Assembly: GCA_026120185.1 (NCBI GenBank)
Contig: JANUWF010001176.1
Coordinates: forward strand, 5,837,501-5,901,500
Direction of reading: 5' to 3'
DNA: 64,000 nucleotides
Origin: Voacanga thouarsii
Lineage: Eukaryota > Streptophyta > Magnoliopsida > Gentianales > Apocynaceae
Position 1 is the stretch's first letter. Each line of letters begins with the position of its first letter. Below the pieces are notes generated by a model. The model made no database searches. It was given only the letters and a program-made list of their open reading frames with translations, and had not been told where the DNA came from. Positions 13,209 through 24,655 of the stretch are shown here, piece by piece. The position numbers and the translations under genes were made by a program.

Positions 13209-13380
13209 GGTGGCACTAAAAGGCCCATCATCAAACAAAGCATCAGAGAAGAAGATGCCTTACAATTTTGAAATGTAGTATTTTGTGAGGCTGGTAGTAT
13301 GATACAAGAATGTACAAATTAGAACCCTTTTGTGATGTAATTTAAATTTTTTTTGATACTCTAAATGTTATTATAAATAT
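13209..13380 (+). other. 3' UTR region of the KH gene
   Basis: Follows the TGA at 13206-13208. No canonical AATAAA is seen close by; AT-rich ends around 13340-13375 are the likely polyadenylation zone. The same sequence is repeated at 16968-17140 and 57493-57665. Confidence 0.5.
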
Positions 13381-14636
13381 TGGTATTTTGTTACATAGAT
13401 AAAGACAGGGTGCTTTTGCCTTTCGTGGGCAATAGGTGTGCAGTGCAGTTGGGGAATTTTCAGAAGTATCTTCTCATCCTTGGCTTGGTTACCAAAGAAA
13501 TACCTGGTTGGAAATGCAAAATGTGAGAAACACGAGTAAAAATGGTACTTAGCTCTTAGAAAACATGGAAAGGGTTGTAGTTCTTTGCATATGAATGCTT
13601 GCTTTATTTTTAATGAAAAAGAAAAATCTATCATAACGTTTATAATACAATGTTCTCAAAATTTATAGCCCATATTTGTATAGTTAAAATAGTGATCAAT
13701 CAGTAATGGCCGTCTTTATAGTTCTTTTATAGTATCAACAATTGGACTTTGTACCTTTTTCACATTTTTTGGTCATAATTTTTTTAAAAAAACAATAGTG
13801 TTTTTATTTTTTTAGAAAAGTGCCTCATGAACTATTTTGTTTGTATGCTCAAGATCCCCAATCACTTCTTTCTCAACAATTTTGGTCTGCATAACTATTT
13901 TTAAACTTACTCTGTCCTTCCGCCACGGTAGTTTTAGGAATTTCGATATTTTATAGGTTTAATACAAATTTATCCTTCAAAAATACAACTGTTTATCATT
14001 GAACCTTTTTTCTTTTGTTAATTTAAACAATCATATTTTTGTTAACTTTAAAATTTTTAATCATATTCTTCTATCCAAAAACTAATATTGATATCTATAT
14101 TCATCCTTTAAGGACTTGATTGCAATAAAAAAAAACCTTGAAGAGTTTTGTGAAAATATTTTTTTATTTTATTTTTATGTTTCTCTTCCCAATCGAAAAG
14201 CCATTAAATAAAGTGTGTCGTAAAAAATATAATACTAAAATTATTAGAGTTATGTTTTTGTGAAGATGAAGAGAGAAAGAAAATACCTCATTGTAAAACT
14301 GAACTAATCAAAAGATCCAATTGCGTTAAAGCATAAGTATGGAAACAGAATAATAGATTAATAAAAATAATTAAAATTTTAAAAATACAAATTAAATACT
14401 CTAGGTTTAATTAAGCTACTTTTCCTAAAAAAAGAAAATTAAATTGTCAATTTTTATTTTCTTACCATGGACATGCGACAAGAACATGTAATTTGTTGTT
14501 GCAAAAGACTTTCGCGAGATGGCGACAAAATAAGTATAGGGATCAAAATAGCTAAAAATAATGATTAGCGATTGTAAAAGTATAATTGAAATAGTTTGAG
14601 GACCAATTAGACAAATTTTCTTTTTTCAAGTAAAGA

Positions 14637-15898
14637 GGGGAAAAAATGACAAAAAATGCATACTTTTACAATTATACCTCTCATATTTAAAATTTAATAA
14701 TAATACTCTTCTTAAAATTAAATACTTTAAAAAATATACCCCTCACATCTAAAATTCAATAATAGTATCCTTCTTAAATTTAAATTCTTTCAAATATATT
14801 CCTCTGTCAAGAATTTAATCGAATATTACACATTTGATCATTTAAAAACATATTACTGCAATATACTTATTATTATTAAGGGCAAATTGATAATTTTAAC
14901 TTTTATTTTCTCTAAACAATGAACTTTTTTGGTGAGAATGAAAAAAATTGTTTTGTTTCTGTAAATCTCCTAAATATTAAAGATTATAACAAAAATTATT
15001 GGAAGAAGGGATTTTGATTATATGATTTTTACAATAATAACCATTGAAGATTATTATAAAAACTATTGGTAAAAGTGATTTTGGTGATCTTTAAAGGTTG
15101 TATGGTTTTTATGAAATATATATATAATGAAAATATATAACTATTAAAGATTATATTCCTTCCGTCCAATAATATAAGTCGTTTGACTTAGTTTCACACA
15201 TATTAAGATTCCTAAAAACAAAGTGACTTTATGTTTTTTCTTCCCAAAACACTCCTATTTAAACGTTTTGGAAATAAGAGAAGAGAGGAGAGAGAAAGAG
15301 AGGAAAAGAGAACAATAAATAAGAATAAAAATGTAAAAATAGTTTAAAACTTTCTTGAAAAATCCCCAACGACTTATAATTTGGGACAACAAAAGTAGTC
15401 TCTAACGACTTATATTATGGGATGGAGGGAGTAATAAATACTATTGGTAGAAGGGATTTATTATAATTAAAATCACCCCTGGAGGATTTATATAAATAGA
15501 GCATTTTTTTTTATTCTCACCAAAAAAAAAAATAAAAATAAATCATTGTTTAGAGAAGATAAAAGTTAAGATTATCAATTTACTAATAATAATAATAATA
15601 AATATATTACATTTACATCATTTTAAATCGTCAAATGTGAAGTTTCTTACTAAATTCTTGATGGAAAGGTATTGAAAGGATTTAAATTAAAAAAGAGTAC
15701 TATTATTGAATTTTAAATGTGAAGAATATATTTGAAAATATGAAAATTTAAGAAAGGTATTATTACTGAATTTTAAATGTGAGGAATATATTTGAAATGA
15801 TTTAAATTAAAAAAAAATACTATTGATAAATTTTAAATATGAAAGATATAATTATAAAAGTATACATTTTTTAAGAGTATTTTTACCTTTTTAACCCT
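14637..15898. mobile_element. Long inverted-repeat (Mutator-like) element, unit A copy
   Basis: The left end reads GGGGAAAAAATGAC then a block with GCATACTTTTACAATTATA; the right end, reverse-complemented, starts GGGTTAAAAAGGTAAAAATA and then the matching GTATACTTTTATAATTATA. The inverted similarity continues inwards through AATTTAATAATA, TTCTTGAC/GTCAAGAA-type blocks and the motif TCTCTAAACAATGA at about 14910 against TCATTGTTTAGAGA at about 15542. The structure fits a non-autonomous MULE with long TIRs. No transposase is present. It is in all three units and so is older than the triplication. No clean 9-bp target duplication was identified. Confidence 0.5.
15156..15431. mobile_element. Stowaway-type MITE (unit A only)
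   Basis: The 276-bp insert has TTCCTTCCGTCC at its left end and GGATGGAGGGAG at its right end, the usual CTCCCTCCGTCC terminal inverted repeat of plant Stowaway elements, and is flanked by TA on both sides (15154-15155 and 15432-15433). Units B and C have the uninterrupted sequence AAAGATTATAATAAAAACTA at the same place, giving an exact empty site. Confidence 0.9.
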
Positions 15899-16271
15899 AA
15901 CATTATTAGACTTTACCCGTTTGAAACTCCAGTCGGGTAGTGTAATTCACATAACTAGTTGAAGTTTAAACCGGTCGATCCAGCTTAAATGTCATTTGCC
16001 TCTTGTGTTCTTCGCTTCATTCCACACCCAGTTTAACTGAAAAACCTCTGCTGAACGAGGGTCGTCCAAAACCCTACACTCCACCGTCCTTTCTACGCCA
16101 TCGCAACCGTGACCGCAGGTGTAAAATCACCCCCGATTGTTTGTTGTCAGTTACACGCTCTAGGAGTAAAGCTCTTCACATTTTCCCCACCAACATTTAC
16201 TGATATTTTACCAAAGGATTGTTAAAAGAAACAAATCAAATTCTATTCATTAGATTAGTCTTAATCGGGGA

Positions 16272-16649
16272 ATGGTGTATCTACAATACGGCAGAAGTAT
16301 CCTTTGGCAGCGCTTCGATCTAGTGCTTCACCACCTGGTTTTATTTGCTGCTCATGGAGTCTGTTATAAAAAATTAGAAGTCATTTATTTATTTTTAACA
16401 GATTTTTGAAAGGAAATTTTGAATGAAATTGGGAATTTAATTTCCTACCCATTGTACTAATATTTAAATTTACTATAAATATTTTTAGCGTGTTATTTTT
16501 AATTTCATTTGTAGAGAATAGATAAGCTAGGGACAGCAGGAGAAATGGTCAAGGTGAAACCAGGGTTTTTCTAGAACCATCTGATGCCAAAGTTGCTCAT
16601 CGTCCCAAATATTGACAAGTTTGCCTACCTAGTTAGGGAGCAGCGGAAG
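16272..16649 (+). pseudogene. RPL9: bL9m (mitochondrial ribosomal protein L9) 5' fragment, unit A
   Basis: Exon 1 runs from ATG 16272 to about 16385 (starts MVYLQYGRSIL, ends YKKLEVI) and exon 2 is 16515-16649 (IDKLGTAGEMVKVKPG, then NHLMPKLL and PNIDKFAYLVREQRK, the conserved N-terminal domain of bL9). bL9 binds the large ribosomal subunit RNA; this plant type is nuclear-coded and mitochondrial. Breaks: 32 bp containing the end of exon 1 and its splice donor are missing compared with unit C, and exon 2 has an in-frame TAG in place of the Arg of the FRNH motif. Exons 3 onwards are absent because the unit ends in intron 2. Confidence 0.8.
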
Positions 16650-16730
16650 GTATGCATCAAGTGTATATTGCAAGTTGTTCCATTAAAAAAAAAAAAAAAA
16701 ACAAAATCATGCATTTCTGTGTGTGAATGT

Positions 16731-16967
16731 CAGGCACTCCAGAGTAAGCCAAAAGAGCTCAGAGCTTGCTTCAAGGATTCATTTTGAGCAGTAAGTGATC
16801 TCCTCCCTCACTCCTTAAAAACTTTCCACCATCCGATCCCCCACCCTCCTCCCAAATCATGCAGTCATATCCACACCACTTCCTTTTTTAAAGCTAAATG
16901 TGCACTATTATCTGTAAATTGACTTGCCACTTTCCATGACTATTCAGTTGAAGAAGATGCTCCCTGA
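16731..16967 (+). pseudogene. KH-gene 3' end fragment, unit B
   Basis: Copy of the end of exon 7 (16731-16790) and of exon 8 (16948-16967, ending EEDAP and TGA). The exon 7 part has a TAA stop (CAA to TAA) right after the GTPE motif. Upstream exons are absent; it sits behind the bL9 fragment of unit A. Confidence 0.85.
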
Positions 16968-18410
16968 GGTGGCACTAAAAGGCCCATCATCAAACAAAGC
17001 ATCAGAGAAGAAGATGCCTTACAATTTTGAAATGTAGTATTTTGTGAGGCTGGTAGTATGATACAAGAATGTACAAATTAGAACCCTTTTGTGATGTAAT
17101 TTAAAATTTTTGTGATACTCTAAATGCTATTATAAATATTGGTATTTTGTTGCATAGATAAAGACAGGGTGCTTTTGCCTTTCATGGGCAATAGGTGTGC
17201 AGTGCAGTTGGGGAATTTTCAGAAGTATCTTCTCATCCTTGGCTTGGTTACCAAAGAAATGCCTGGTTGGAAATGCAAAATGTGAGAAACACTAGAGTAA
17301 AAATGGTACTTAGCCCTTAGAAAACATGGAAAGGGTTGTAGTTCTTTGCATATGAATGCTTGCTTTATTTTTTGAAGAAAAAGAAAAATCTATCATAACG
17401 TTTATAATACATTGTTCTCAAAATTTATAGCCCATATTTGTATAGTTAAAAAAGTGATCAATTAGTAATGACCATCTTTATAGCTCTTTTATAGCATCAA
17501 CAATTGGACTTTGTACCTTTTTCACTTTTTTTTGTCATAATTTTTTTTAAAAAAAAAACTAGTGTTCTTATTTTTTTAGAAAAGTGCCTCATTAGTTGCT
17601 GAACTATTTTGTTTGTATGCTGAAGATCCCCAATAACTTCTTTCTCAACAATTTTGGTCTACATAGCTATTTTTAACCTTACTCTGTCCTTTCACCATGG
17701 TAGTTTTAGCAATTTAAATATTTTATAGGTTTAATACAATTTTATCCGTAAAAAATACAACTGTTTATTATTGAACTCTTTTTTTTTTTTGTTAATTTAA
17801 ACAATCATATTTTTGTTAACTTTAAATATTTTTAATCATATTCTTCGATCCAAAAACTAATATTGATATCTATATTCATCCTTTAAGGATTTGATTCAAT
17901 AAAAGAAAACCTTGAAGAGTTTTGCGAAAATATTTTCTTATTTTATTTTTATGTTCTTCTTCCCAATCAAAAAGCCATTAAATAAAGTGTGTCGTAAAAA
18001 ATATACTACCAAAATTATTAGAGTTATGTTATTGTGAAGATGAAGAGAGAAAGAAAATACCTCATTGCAAAACTGAACTAATCAAAAGATCCAATAGGAT
18101 TAAAGAATAAGTATGGAAATAGAATAATAGATTAATAAAAATAATTGAAATTTTAAAAATAAAAATTAAATACTCTAGGACTAATTAAGCTACTTCTCCT
18201 AAAAAAAAAGAAAATTAAATTGTCAATTTTTTTTTCTTACTATGGACATGTGACAAGAACATGTAATTTGTTGTTGCAAAAGTCTTTTGCGAGATGGCGA
18301 CAAAATAAGTTTAGGGATCAAAATAGCTAAAAATAATGATTAGAGATTGTAAAAGTAAAATTGAAATAGTTTGACAACCAATTAGACAAACTTTCATTTT
18401 TCAAGTGAAG

Positions 18411-19375
18411 AGGGGGAAAAGAATGACAAAAATCCATACTTTTACAATTATACCACTCACATTTAAAATTTAATAATAATACTCTTCTTAAAATTAAATA
18501 ATTTAAAAAATATACCCCTTATATCTAAAATTTAATAATAGTATCCTTCTTAAATTTAAATTCTTTCAAATATATGCCTCTGTAAAAAATTTAACCGAAT
18601 ATTCCATATTTGATCGTTTAAAAAGATATTATTGCAATATGCTTATTATTAAGGGCAAATTGGTAATTTTAACTTTTATTTTCTCTAAAAAATGAACGTT
18701 TTTTTGGTGAGAATGAAAAAAATGATTTTGTTTCTATAAATCTCCTAAATATTATAGATTATAACAAAAATTATTGGAAGAAGGGATTTTGATTATACGA
18801 TTTTTACAATAATAACCATTAAAGATTATTATAAAAACTATTGGTAAAAGTGATTTTGATGATCTTTAATGGTTGTATGGTGTTTATGAAATATATATAA
18901 TCAAAATATATAACTATTAAAGATTATAATAAAAACTATTAGTAGAAGGGATTTATTATATTCAAAATCACTCTTTGAGGATTTATATAAATAGAGCAAT
19001 TTTTTATTCTTACAAAAAAAAAAAAAAATCATTGTTTAGAGAAGATAAAAGTTAAGATTATCAATTTACTAATAATAATAAAAAATCTATTACAATTACA
19101 TCATTTTAAACCGAATGTGAAGTTTCTTATTAAATTCTTGATGGAAAGGTATTGAAATGATTTAAATTAAAAAAGAGTACTATTATTGAATTTTAAATGT
19201 GAAGAGTATATTTGAAAATGTGAAAATTTAAAAAACGTATTATTACTGAATTTTAAATGTGAGGGATATATTTGAAATGATTTAAATTAAAAAAATATTA
19301 TTGATAAATTTTAAATATGAAAGATAGAATTATAAAAGTATACATTTTTTAAGAGTATTTTTACCTTTTTAACCC
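18411..19375. mobile_element. Long inverted-repeat (Mutator-like) element, unit B copy
   Basis: Same element as at 14637-15898, without the MITE. Ends are AGGGGGAAAAG on the left and TTTTTAACCC on the right. Confidence 0.5.
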
Positions 19376-19747
19376 TAACATTATTAGACTTTACCCGTTT
19401 GAAATTCTAGCCGGATAGTATAATTCACATAACCAGTTGAAGTTTAAACCGGTCAGTCCGGGTTAAATGTCATTTGCCTCTTGCATTCTTCACTTCATTC
19501 TGAGCTAAGTTTAACTGAAAAACTTCCGCTGAACAAGGGTTGCCAAAACCTTACACTCCGCCGTCCTTTCTACGCCATCGCAACCATGACCGTGGGTGTA
19601 AAATCGCTCCCGATTGTTTGTTGTCAGTTACACACTCTAGGAGTAAAGGTCTTCACATTTTCCCCTCCAACATTTACTGATATTTACCAAAGGATTGTTA
19701 AAAGAAACAAATCAAATTCTATTCCTTAAATTAGTCTTAATCGGGGA

Positions 19748-20000
19748 ATGGCGTATCTACAATACGGCAGAAGTATCCTTCGGCAGCGCTTCGATCTAGT
19801 GCTTCACCACCCGGTTTTATTTGCTGCTTATGGAGTCCATTATAAAAAATTAGAAGTCATTTATTTATTTTTAACAGATTTTTGGAAGTAAATTTTGAAT
19901 GAAATTGGGAATTTAATTTCCTACCCATTTTACTAATATTTAAATTTACTACAAATATTTTTCAACGTGTTGTTTTTAATTTCATTTTGTAGAAAATAGA
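19748..20000 (+). pseudogene. RPL9: bL9m 5' fragment, unit B (left of Helitron)
   Basis: Exon 1 from ATG 19748 to about 19861 reads MAYLQYGRSILRQ, the usual plant N-terminus of this protein. The same 32-bp deletion as in unit A removes the exon 1 donor. Exon 2 begins at 19993 and is cut after eight bases by the Helitron; its remainder is at 57055-57181. Confidence 0.8.
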
Positions 20001-20028
20001 CTAGGTGACGTGTCTACGCTACGCATGG
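20001..20028 (-). other. Helitron 3' terminus with subterminal hairpin
   Basis: Minus strand: stem CCATGC / GCGTAG (one mismatch, one G-T pair) with loop GTA, followed by ACACGTCAC and CTAG. The host T follows, as expected. Confidence 0.65.
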
Positions 20029-20065
20029 AGTTTTTGCCCGTCATGTTAAAAAATGATTTTAATAT

Positions 20066-20066
20066 T

Positions 20067-20104
<38 letters not shown>

Positions 20105-20106
20105 TG
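20066..20106. repeat. (TG)n microsatellite
   Basis: A TG dinucleotide run with an interruption, directly next to the palindrome at 20107. Confidence 0.85.
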
Positions 20107-20175
20107 TGTATTTTAATGTTTGTATTTTTACCAATATATATATATATATATATTGGTAAAAATACAAACATTAAA

Positions 20176-20180
<5 letters not shown>
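20107..20180. repeat. Perfect 74-bp palindrome with (TA)n core
   Basis: TGTATTTTAATGTTTG and ATTTTTACCAA on the left are mirrored exactly by the reverse complement on the right, around a (TA)9 centre. A further TA run follows to about 20208. Confidence 0.95.
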
Positions 20181-20211
<31 letters not shown>

Positions 20212-20215
20212 CTTG

Positions 20216-21479
20216 TTATTGATTTCTCTTTAATTGAAAAGGACTTTGTTCAGGAAAACAAACATCTTCAAACAAGAACTTTGTTTTTTGCAAACAATCC
20301 CTTTCAGACAGTTTAAGGTAAAAAGGAGATTACACTCAGACTAAACCGTCTTTGAATATAATTTACAAATTTAATTTGCATAGGATTGTTTTTCATAATA
20401 ACATAATAAAATTGCATAATTTGTAATTGACCTATAGAATTTACATATAAAAATTTGAGTTACTTTAATGATGATGATGATGATGAGAAGCTGACAATAG
20501 TCATGAATTTCTTTCACGTCCTTGAGGCTTTGCTGTAGTTGTGATCCCAATAATTTATATTTCATTTGCGGTAAGTAAAGGATAGTTGCCTTCGACTTGC
20601 TCCACATTTAGATGTTAATCATGCATTTCATTTTTTCTAACCCAAGGTAGATGCAATACAGAAACAGGTAATTGAAGAGAAGGTTGTCTCCCTCCTAACT
20701 TAGCCATTGCAAAACCAGGATCTACTGACCTGAAGAGCATTTTAGGTCCCCCCCCCCGTTGCTTTTTTTTCCTTATCACCTACTCTAGATTCAGTGATTG
20801 AATCCCCTAATCACTCTAGTGAGTAGTGTCCCTTCTATAGAATGGAACAAAAATACAGAAATTTCCAAATGCTTTTGATGGAGAATTTGGGAACACATTG
20901 AAAATTAAACCATCATTCAATGCTAAAATCTTAGAGCAGGCCAAAAACACTTCATTTTCAAATATCACAAAATAATCCAAAAACCATTCAAAAGAATGGT
21001 ACCTAGCACTCCATTGGCCTATGGAGACCAACTATAGTAACACAAAATATAGTCTAGCTAAAGCCGTAGTAAACAAGTAAAATATAGAGCATAGTCAAGT
21101 AATTTCAACTCATTCTTACATCAGCTGAATCACCCTACAAAATAGCATGTTCTATTCCATTAGGTCTTTCTGTCATTATTGTGCTTTGCCTTTGTGTGAG
21201 ATTCCAGTGCATTTTTAATACCTATAAGGAATGTCTAGGTGAAAATTGTAATGACATCAGGAATTACACCTCTACCAAAACCAAAAACTAATAAGACAAA
21301 GGTATACCTGTTACCAAAACTATGGTTTGTCTACAAAGGTAACAACAGGAAAACCATGGTGGTCAGCATATTTCATCATCTGCAAGGCCTTTCTGTAGCT
21401 GCATGGAACATTAGCAATTTATTTGTAAGTGATCTTGCACATTCCTTTGTCAAAGTTAAGCTACTAACTATGAAAGGGA
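20216..21479. other. Helitron interior without recognised gene
   Basis: No family recognised on either strand. A (GAT)n patch lies near 20469-20485 and a C run near 20749-20758. Short open frames here have no conserved motif. Confidence 0.45.
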
Positions 21480-21716
21480 AATTCAATTCAAGCAAAATTG
21501 CAGAACACCAGATGATGAGACTCCATTTTATCATGGAGGACAAGGACCGATGACTAGAGCGAGGACCAAGAAGCTTCAAGATGATTTTCAATTGATCATC
21601 AAACAATGCTTGAGGATGAAGGAGGATTGGAGGGTTGAGGAAGCGAGCCAAGAGTTCGTGTTGATGGCCATTCGCGAAGGACCCCAACAAGAACTTAAGT
21701 CGTCAGCAAAAGGGGA
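21480..21716 (+). pseudogene. Ty3/gypsy pol 3' end
   Basis: One frame reads TPDDETPFYHGGQGPMTRAR and on to KKLQDDF, the usual C-terminal tail of plant gypsy polyproteins just before the 3' LTR, and stops at 21722-21724 overlapping the LTR start. A purine-rich primer tract (AAAAGGGGA, 21708-21716) follows. Everything upstream of the tail (integrase, RNase H) is missing. Confidence 0.65.
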
Positions 21717-22515
21717 TGAAATTTGATAAGGGAGGCTTCCAGAGGACAACTGGCACCGGCTCCATGCAGCCAAACTGGCGTCGGCTCCATTCTATCCAAA
21801 ACCAACACTCAAGCAAACGAGAACCGGCTGAAGATAGAACCAAACCGGCGCCGGCTGTGATGTTCCAAACCAGCGCCGGCTTGGCCCTGGGCAGCCGTCG
21901 ACTGTTCCGCTTTTTAATGTTTTTTTCCGATTTTCTTCACTTTTAATTGCTTGTAAAGACTTATTATGACCCAAAACTGTTATAGAACATCAGGGTTTAC
22001 TTAACTAGGGTTAGGATAGTATAAATAGAACCTTGGTCATTTGAATTGACAACACACTTGACTTTAATTCAAATTTGAGAGAGAATCTTGAGAGGCCATA
22101 GCCTCCTTGTTCATCTTGTTCAAGACCAAGCTTAAGGGTTAGTCATCCTTTTGTAAGAGTTTATAAATCTTTTGGATAATCCAATGTTATTTTCTTTGAA
22201 TGGGTCTTAGTTGCTTTGTTCTTCTAAGGTTTGTTTGAAATTCAATATTTGGATGCCTATCTTCTCTATTCTATTTGTTCTTGCTTGCCTTTGTTGCTTC
22301 AAGGATATTAGGGTGAGAATATAGTAAAACTTTCTACTCATCTTAAGGGTCTTTGAGGCTTTGTTCTTCAAGGGTTTGAAAGAGCGTAGGTAGTTAGGTT
22401 ACTTTATCATTTTGTCACAAGAAAAGTCCTTATTTTAGTTCTCTTTGTTTGAGCTGAACACATAGCCACCAAAAACACCACAACATCAAGAAAAGCCACA
22501 CAAGAAGTCGTATCA
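21717..22515 (+). repeat. Ty3/gypsy LTR
   Basis: Starts TGAAATTTG right after the polypurine tract and ends in CA seven bases before a primer-binding site. It holds a TATA box (TATAAATAG, 22020-22028). It lies between a pol 3' end and a gag 5' end, so it is both a 3' LTR and a 5' LTR. No second copy of this LTR is present in the window. Confidence 0.7.
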
Positions 22516-22522
22516 AAGAGTT

Positions 22523-22534
22523 TGGTATCAGAGC
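22523..22534 (+). other. Primer-binding site (initiator tRNA-Met) of gypsy element
   Basis: TGGTATCAGAGC, the sequence complementary to the 3' end of plant initiator tRNA-Met, directly downstream of the LTR. Confidence 0.85.
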
Positions 22535-23435
22535 AAGGAAAAGCTTGATTCCCATCAAAGCTTGAAAACAAGAAAAGGAGACCTACAAAGTGAAGAAAAG
22601 AGAAAAACAGAAAATCCCGTAACTTAGAAAATTGCTCCAAAAAGGTCTTGAAAATTTGACCATATCTTGATTTTTCTGTTGGGAAATTGCTCCTTTATGT
22701 TATTATAATCCTTGTGAACAAATTTATCTTGTATTTGTGGTGAAACTTGGCTTGAATATAGTTGAAAATTCTAGTTGTTCTTGAGTGACGAGTTGCAGTC
22801 AAGGTGTTTGATAAATGTTCCATGAAAGTGTTTTTGGCTATAGTTGGGAACTTTGAATCTTGATTTTCATTTCTTGGGTTTTTGAGACTCAGTATATCAT
22901 TCTATTGTTGATATTCCATGGTCATTGAACTCAATTTTACTATTACACATTTGTGACCATCTTGTTCTTCGTCATCCTAGTTTTAGTTGATCTTGTCTCT
23001 TTGTTCTTGCTAATTCTTGTTTGTTTCTTACTTAGAATTGTTTCTTATGCGTTTTGTGCTTGTTCTTGAGTTGATTAAGTTCACTTTTTTTCTTGAAATT
23101 CTTGACTTGAATCTTGTTTGTTTGAGGTGCCTAACAAGTGTTTGTTGAAATTCTCCTAAGACCCCCTAATTGGAAAATTCTCTTGATTTGTGTGATTCAC
23201 TTAGTTGAACTAAATCTTCAGCTATTGGGGAGAATTGGGATCGAATAAGAAGGCTTGGGTGTTGAGAAAAAGGCAAGAGGGTGAGCTTATTATTAAAAGA
23301 GCCTAAGAAAGCAAACACGAGCGTGGAGTGATCAATCTTGAGAGCCATCAGGCAAGGAAGTGAGTGAGGACCTATTTTTTTTCTTCTAAACTCATTGTTT
23401 CGCAGGTATAAGTAAATATTCCGTCACCATGGCTC
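22535..23435 (+). other. Gypsy 5' untranslated leader
   Basis: Non-coding stretch between primer site and gag, T-rich with repeated TTCTTG motifs. Confidence 0.6.
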
Positions 23436-24580
23436 ATGAACAAGAGATCTAGGCCTAACCCGAGTGGACCTAGTAGACTTCAAGAAGAACAATTTGATGC
23501 TAGGGGATTGCGTGAAGATATGCAAGCTATGATGAGGACAATGCAAAGCGAGTTTCAAAACTTGACAAGGGAGTTGATAAACCATCTTGGACAGTCTTCT
23601 ACTGTTGCACAAAAGAGAGGCCAAGAGCGGTTTGAAGTGCATAGTCCAAGAATGAGGGATGGTGATGCCTATACTCCTCCATTACATGCCCTACAAGGGA
23701 AGAATGTGATGAACATTCTATTGGAGATTTCTATCAAGCTCCAATGAGAGGAGGAAGACTTGGCTTGAGAGGAGGACGAGAATGGGGTCAAGGAAGGAAT
23801 GGAGGGATCAATATAAGGGGGCTAGAGAGAGAATTTGAGGGAGTTGATGAGTAGTATGAAAGGGAACGAGTTGAGGCCTTTGGGGAACAACATAGAGAAT
23901 GGGGCCATAGAGGAGGAAGGAGAAAAGGAAATGATGTGGAAAGGGAGCTGTGCCATATTAAATTGAAAGTGTCTACATTCTATGGCAAGAGTGACCCCAA
24001 AACTTATTTTGAGTGGAAAAGCAAGATGGAGATATTCCTAGAGAGCCATAACTATAGTGAGAGGTCAAAAGTGAGGTTGGCTATTTTGGGATTCTCAGAG
24101 TATGCTTTGGTATGGTGGGAGCAAGTTAGTGCTCAAATGAGGCAAATGGGAGTAGAAATAGTGGCAAATTGGAATTTGTTGAAAGACATGATGAGAGCAA
24201 GATTTATACCACACTATTACTATAATGATCTTTACTAAAGACTTCAAGCACTCAAGTAAGGGAACAAGAGTGTGGAGGATTATCATAAGGAGATGGAGGT
24301 TATGTTAATGAGAGCTCAAATCTATGAGGATCCAAGAGCAACAAGAGCAAGGTTTTTGAGAGGCTTAAATAGGGAGATTGCTAATTTGGTGGAATTGCAC
24401 CCCTACGATCATTTGGAGGATATGGTACATGCTGCTATGAAGATTGAAAGACAATTAAAGAAGAGGACATTCATTAGACCATCACCTCCAAACCCCAACA
24501 TAACTAGCAATGTGCCAACTAAGAAGGATGAAGCCTCTAAGCTATTTCAAAGGGACTTCAACAAACCTAGGGAAGCTTGA
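23436..24580 (+). pseudogene. Ty3/gypsy gag
   Basis: Gag begins at ATG 23436 (MNKRSRPNPSG) and continues through the retrotransposon Gag core (FYGKSDPKTYFEW, then ALVWWEQV, then RFIPHYY) to the segment EDYHKEMEVML and LREIAN-type helices ending near 24580. It is interrupted by frameshifts near 23745 and 23930 and by a TAA at 24236-24238, so no complete Gag can be made. Confidence 0.75.
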
Positions 24581-24655
24581 AAACCTAGAGAAGAATGGAA
24601 GCCTAGGGAGGATTGGAAACCTAAGGAAAGATGGAACAAAGATAAAGGAAAAACC

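Larger units (their letters stand above)
12972..16730 (+). repeat. Segmental tandem repeat, unit A
   Basis: First of three copies of a segment that begins inside KH-gene exon 7 (CAGGCACTCC) and ends in intron 2 of the bL9 gene (GTGTGTGAATGT). Here its left edge is still continuous with the complete KH gene, so the left end is the ancestral one. The right edge is fused directly to the start of unit B at 16730/16731. The unit holds KH exon 7 end, exon 8, the 3' UTR, a long inverted-repeat element, and the promoter and first two exons of bL9. It alone carries a Stowaway MITE (15156-15431). Confidence 0.9.
16731..20000 (+). repeat. Segmental tandem repeat, unit B (left part)
   Basis: Second copy, starting CAGGCACTCC directly after bL9 intron 2 sequence of unit A. 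It is colinear with unit A, lacks the Stowaway MITE, and is cut at 20000 in bL9 exon 2 by the Helitron. It resumes at 57055 and ends at 57257. Confidence 0.9.

Noticed and set aside
20053..20316. Open frames across the TG/TA repeats
   Set aside because: They only translate microsatellites (runs of CV and YI) and appear on both strands.
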